Source: Peristeroidobacter agariperforans (lineage in GTDB: Bacteria > Pseudomonadota > Gammaproteobacteria > Steroidobacterales > Steroidobacteraceae). From it: a stretch of DNA of 64,000 nt. Shown piece after piece: positions 61,433 to 64,000 of this stretch. The notes beneath the pieces are model-generated. The model worked only from the letters and a program-made list of their open reading frames with translations, searched no databases and had not been told where the DNA came from. Numbering within the stretch: the stretch's first letter is position 1; every line of letters starts with the position of its first letter. The translations under genes were made by a program, and so were the position numbers. The stretch covers positions 186,001 through 250,000 of the forward strand of contig NZ_RYFW01000006.1 in assembly GCF_004138335.1 (NCBI RefSeq). Direction: 5' to 3'.

Positions 61433-61475
61433 CCATGCCGGGCGAACAGCTCATATAACGAATGATGGGGGACCT

Positions 61476-64000
61476 ATGTCGATGTCGAATCGTCGATCTG
61501 TCGTTTCTGCCGCTGTGACCGCGGCCTTGTTGAGTTCCGCCTATGTCATCCCCCTGGCAGCCTCGGCTGCGGAGACTGACCAGCAAGACACCCAGCTCGA
61601 AGAGATCGTAGTCACCGGCTTCCGCGGCTCGCTGAACACAGCACTGGCTGAAAAGCGCGCGGAGACTGCGGCTATCGATGTCATCGCAGCCGAGGACATC
61701 GGCAAATTCCCGGACAGCAACCTGGCCGAATCCATGCAGCGCATTCCTGGCGTGACGCTGTCTCGCGGCGATGGCGGCGAAGGCCGCAATATCTCGGTGC
61801 GTGGTCTGGGTCCACTGTTCACCCGAGTCCGGATCAATGGCATGGAAGCCGCTGCGCAGAGCGGCTCCAGCGATATCTACGGCGCCGGCAACAGCGGCCG
61901 CAGCTTTGACTTCAACGTCTTCCCCACCGAGATCTTCTCGCAGCTCGCAGTCCGCAAGACGCCTTCGGCGAATGTCGAAGAAGGCTCGCTCGGCGCCACC
62001 GTCGATCTGAAAGCGCCCCACCCGTTCGATTTCGAGCAGGATCGGGTGTTCACGCTGACCGGCCGCGGCGTGTTCAATACGATCAGCGAAGACGTCGATC
62101 CTCGCGCCTCGATGCTGTTCTCGCAAAAGCTCTTCGATAACACGTTTGGCGTCCTGGCCTCCGCGGCCTTCCAGAAACGTAACATTCGCGAAGTCGGTTA
62201 TTCGGCCGTCGACATTCTCTCGGCCAATACCAACGCCAACAATATCGGCACCAACGCGGCCCCGATCCTGCTGCCCTACTGCACGCCGATCGGCTGGACC
62301 GCGACTGCACCGAGCCCCGTGCCTGGCAGCCGCGGAGCAACGGACACGAACTGCAGCTCCCGCACTGCCCGCTCGAGCAACCTGGACGCCTTCAACACGG
62401 TCTATAACTTGCGTCGCGAGAGTGCCCCCAATACTCCGGGCAGCGGCGCCTTCCTGCCTCGCCTGCCGCGCTACGTGAACTCGGAGCAAGACACCGAGCG
62501 CACTGGCGGCACCCTCTCGCTGCAGTGGAAACCGAACGAGAATACAGACATCGCCCTCGATGGCCTGTTGTCACGCTATCAAGTCGAGCGCCGCGACAAT
62601 TACATCCTCGGTCTGTCGTTCGGCCGCAATCTCACCAACAGTGGCCAGCCGATGGTGTCGGTTCAGGACATTTCATTCGATCGCAACGGCTCGGTGGAAT
62701 ACGCCGTGTTCGACGGTGTCGACGTGCGCTCCGAAGGTCTGGTGGATCAATTCGTCTCCACCTTCGAGCAGGCGAACCTGACGTTCGAACACCGCTTCAA
62801 CGATAAATTCAAGATCAGCGGTCTGGCCGGCCGGTCCAACTCAATCTGGGACGGCCCGATGCGTCTGCAGACGTTCCTCGACGCCATCGACACCCCCAAC
62901 TTCACACTCGACTTCCGCGGCGGCCGCGAAACTCCGCTGATCGGCTTCGGCATCGACGTGAACGACCCGGGCAGCTTCGAGTACGCCCCGACCCCAGATG
63001 GTAATCAGACTGTGCTCGGCGGTTTCTCCACGCAGGGCAAACCGTCCCGCAACGTGACTCAGATCGCGAACTTCGATCTGGCCGGCGAGTGGCAGGCCAC
63101 GGATCAGATCGCGCTGACGCTCGGCGGCCAGTATCGCGAGAACGATTTCCATGCCCGTAACTCGAACCTCGTGCCCTCGCAGGTTCCGGTGCAGGCGCTG
63201 CCGAACGGCGTGACCGTGGCTGACATTTCAACTCGGATCACCGATCTGGACGATCTGTTCGGAGCCGGCGCACCGGCGAGCTGGGTAGCGGTCGACTCGA
63301 AGAAATGGCGCGACGTGTTCAACTTCGGCGACATGGATTTCTGCGGCGTCGAATGCGGCGCCGGTCAGTCGCAGATCCTGGAGAAAGTCACCAGCGGCTT
63401 CTTCCAGTTCTCGTTCGACAGCGGCAGCGACTGGCGCTTCCCGGTCCGCGGCGATGTCGGTGTGCGCTATGTGAAGACGGACCAGACGGCCATCGGCCAC
63501 ATTCCTGTCGCCGCTCCCGCCGGCGCGCCATACCCCACCGTCGGGCAGCGCAATCAGGTTGACCGCGAATACAGCGACACGTTGCCATCTCTGAACGTGG
63601 TGGTCGATCTCACACCCGATCTGTTGGCGCGCTTCTCGGCGGCAAAGGTCATGTCACGCCCCGAACTCGGCAATCTGACCCCGACCGCAACGATTACCGC
63701 CACGACGCGCACCGGCACCGTGAACAATCCGTTCCTCGATCCGATTCGCGCCAAGACCGCGGACCTGAGTCTCGAGTGGTATTTCCGCCCGGGCTCGCTG
63801 CTGTCGGTCGCGTACTTCTACAAGGACATCGAGACTTACATTCAGCGCATCACCAGCCCGGTCGTGTACACCGAGCTGGGGCTGCCTGACGCGCTGCTCG
63901 CTGGCACTCCGGCCTCGCCCACCGACGTGTTCAACGTGAGCCGACTGGAGAACACCGACGGCGGTCCGCTCAAGGGCTTCGAGCTCAACGCGCAACTGCA
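61476..64000 (+). CDS. TonB-dependent receptor (Xanthomonas/Caulobacter type), 3' end beyond window
   Basis: The ATG at 61476 follows GGGGGAC and begins MSMSNRRSVVSAAVTAALLS, a signal peptide ending near SAAE. A TonB-box-like LEEIVVTGFRGSL (about 46-58) precedes the plug (ALAEKRAETAAIDVIAAEDI, FPDSNLAESMQRIPGVTLSR, ISVRGLGPLFTRVRINGMEA). The barrel follows with GFGIDVNDPGSFEY, GDVGVRYVKTD, SRPELGNLTP and SLEWYFRPGSLLSVAYFYKDIE. About 841 residues lie inside the window; the end is missing. The type (TonB-Xanth-Caul) and the LacI-type operator upstream suggest uptake of a carbohydrate or glycoside, which is inference. Confidence 0.92.
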   Translation, partial: MSMSNRRSVVSAAVTAALLSSAYVIPLAASAAETDQQDTQLEEIVVTGFRGSLNTALAEKRAETAAIDVIAAEDIGKFPDSNLAESMQRIPGVTLSRGDGGEGRNISVRGLGPLFTRVRINGMEAAAQSGSSDIYGAGNSGRSFDFNVFPTEIFSQLAVRKTPSANVEEGSLGATVDLKAPHPFDFEQDRVFTLTGRGVFNTISEDVDPRASMLFSQKLFDNTFGVLASAAFQKRNIREVGYSAVDILSANTNANNIGTNAAPILLPYCTPIGWTATAPSPVPGSRGATDTNCSSRTARSSNLDAFNTVYNLRRESAPNTPGSGAFLPRLPRYVNSEQDTERTGGTLSLQWKPNENTDIALDGLLSRYQVERRDNYILGLSFGRNLTNSGQPMVSVQDISFDRNGSVEYAVFDGVDVRSEGLVDQFVSTFEQANLTFEHRFNDKFKISGLAGRSNSIWDGPMRLQTFLDAIDTPNFTLDFRGGRETPLIGFGIDVNDPGSFEYAPTPDGNQTVLGGFSTQGKPSRNVTQIANFDLAGEWQATDQIALTLGGQYRENDFHARNSNLVPSQVPVQALPNGVTVADISTRITDLDDLFGAGAPASWVAVDSKKWRDVFNFGDMDFCGVECGAGQSQILEKVTSGFFQFSFDSGSDWRFPVRGDVGVRYVKTDQTAIGHIPVAAPAGAPYPTVGQRNQVDREYSDTLPSLNVVVDLTPDLLARFSAAKVMSRPELGNLTPTATITATTRTGTVNNPFLDPIRAKTADLSLEWYFRPGSLLSVAYFYKDIETYIQRITSPVVYTELGLPDALLAGTPASPTDVFNVSRLENTDGGPLKGFELNAQL

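Overview
The window reads as a chromosomal segment of a high-GC, aerobic, chemoheterotrophic gammaproteobacterium. Support comes from the ruvCAB-ybgC-tolQRAB order, a sucA-sucB-lpdA 2-oxoglutarate dehydrogenase operon, a monofunctional EXDD-type RelA, a cbb3-type oxidase, and two large TonB-dependent receptors of the kind abundant in Xanthomonadales/Steroidobacterales-like bacteria. The lineage is an inference from gene content. No rRNA, tRNA, CRISPR array, prophage or insertion sequence was seen.

Layout. 1-6.2 kb (minus): ruvC-ruvA-ruvB-ybgC-tolQ-tolR-tolA-tolB, tightly packed or overlapping. 6.4-9.1 kb (plus): relA coupled to a WbuC-like cupin. 9.1-12.3 kb (minus): amino-acid permease, ABC permease, ABC ATPase. 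12.4-18.1 kb (minus): sucA, sucB, lpdA. 18.3-21.4 kb (minus): a polyprenyl-phosphate sugar-1-phosphate transferase, a 33-codon ORF, and a P-loop kinase/hexapeptide acyltransferase fusion. 21.5-27.1 kb: an IclR regulator, an acyl-CoA ligase and two different acyl-CoA dehydrogenase subunits (acyl-CoA catabolism). 27.1-33.4 kb: small accessory genes, including a membrane diguanylate cyclase, an orphan coiled-coil protein, an AAC(3)-like acetyltransferase, an AHSA1-type protein and a sigma-region-4-like protein. 33.6-35.3 kb: a two-domain acyltransferase resembling ornithine-lipid synthase OlsF. 35.5-40.3 kb: a two-partner secretion pair (TpsA/TpsB). 40.4-42.6 kb: a LacI-family regulator that appears to start at CTG, and a nitronate monooxygenase-like enzyme.

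The most interesting block is 42.6-49.3 kb (minus). A secreted S10 carboxypeptidase is followed by a well-conserved tandem glycine riboswitch (about 47221-47424), a TonB-dependent receptor and a signal-peptide-bearing M20 amidohydrolase. The riboswitch is the leader of the receptor/amidohydrolase pair. The arrangement suggests glycine-responsive acquisition and hydrolysis of a glycine-releasing peptide or N-acyl-glycine.

49.4-56.6 kb holds single enzymes: a hypothetical protein, a PhyH-like dioxygenase, a secreted alpha/beta hydrolase, an SDR overlapped by an ECF sigma factor with a C-terminal SnoaL-like domain, a HAF-repeat protein and a ketopantoate-reductase-like protein. 56.7-60.8 kb is a compact cbb3-type oxidase locus (CcoN with a CcoS-like N-terminal extension, CcoO, a monoheme CcoP-like cytochrome) facing a membrane protein and an SCO copper protein. 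From 60.95 kb there is a frameshifted TauD/TfdA remnant, a perfect LacI-type operator palindrome (61419-61432), and a second TonB-dependent receptor that runs off the right edge.
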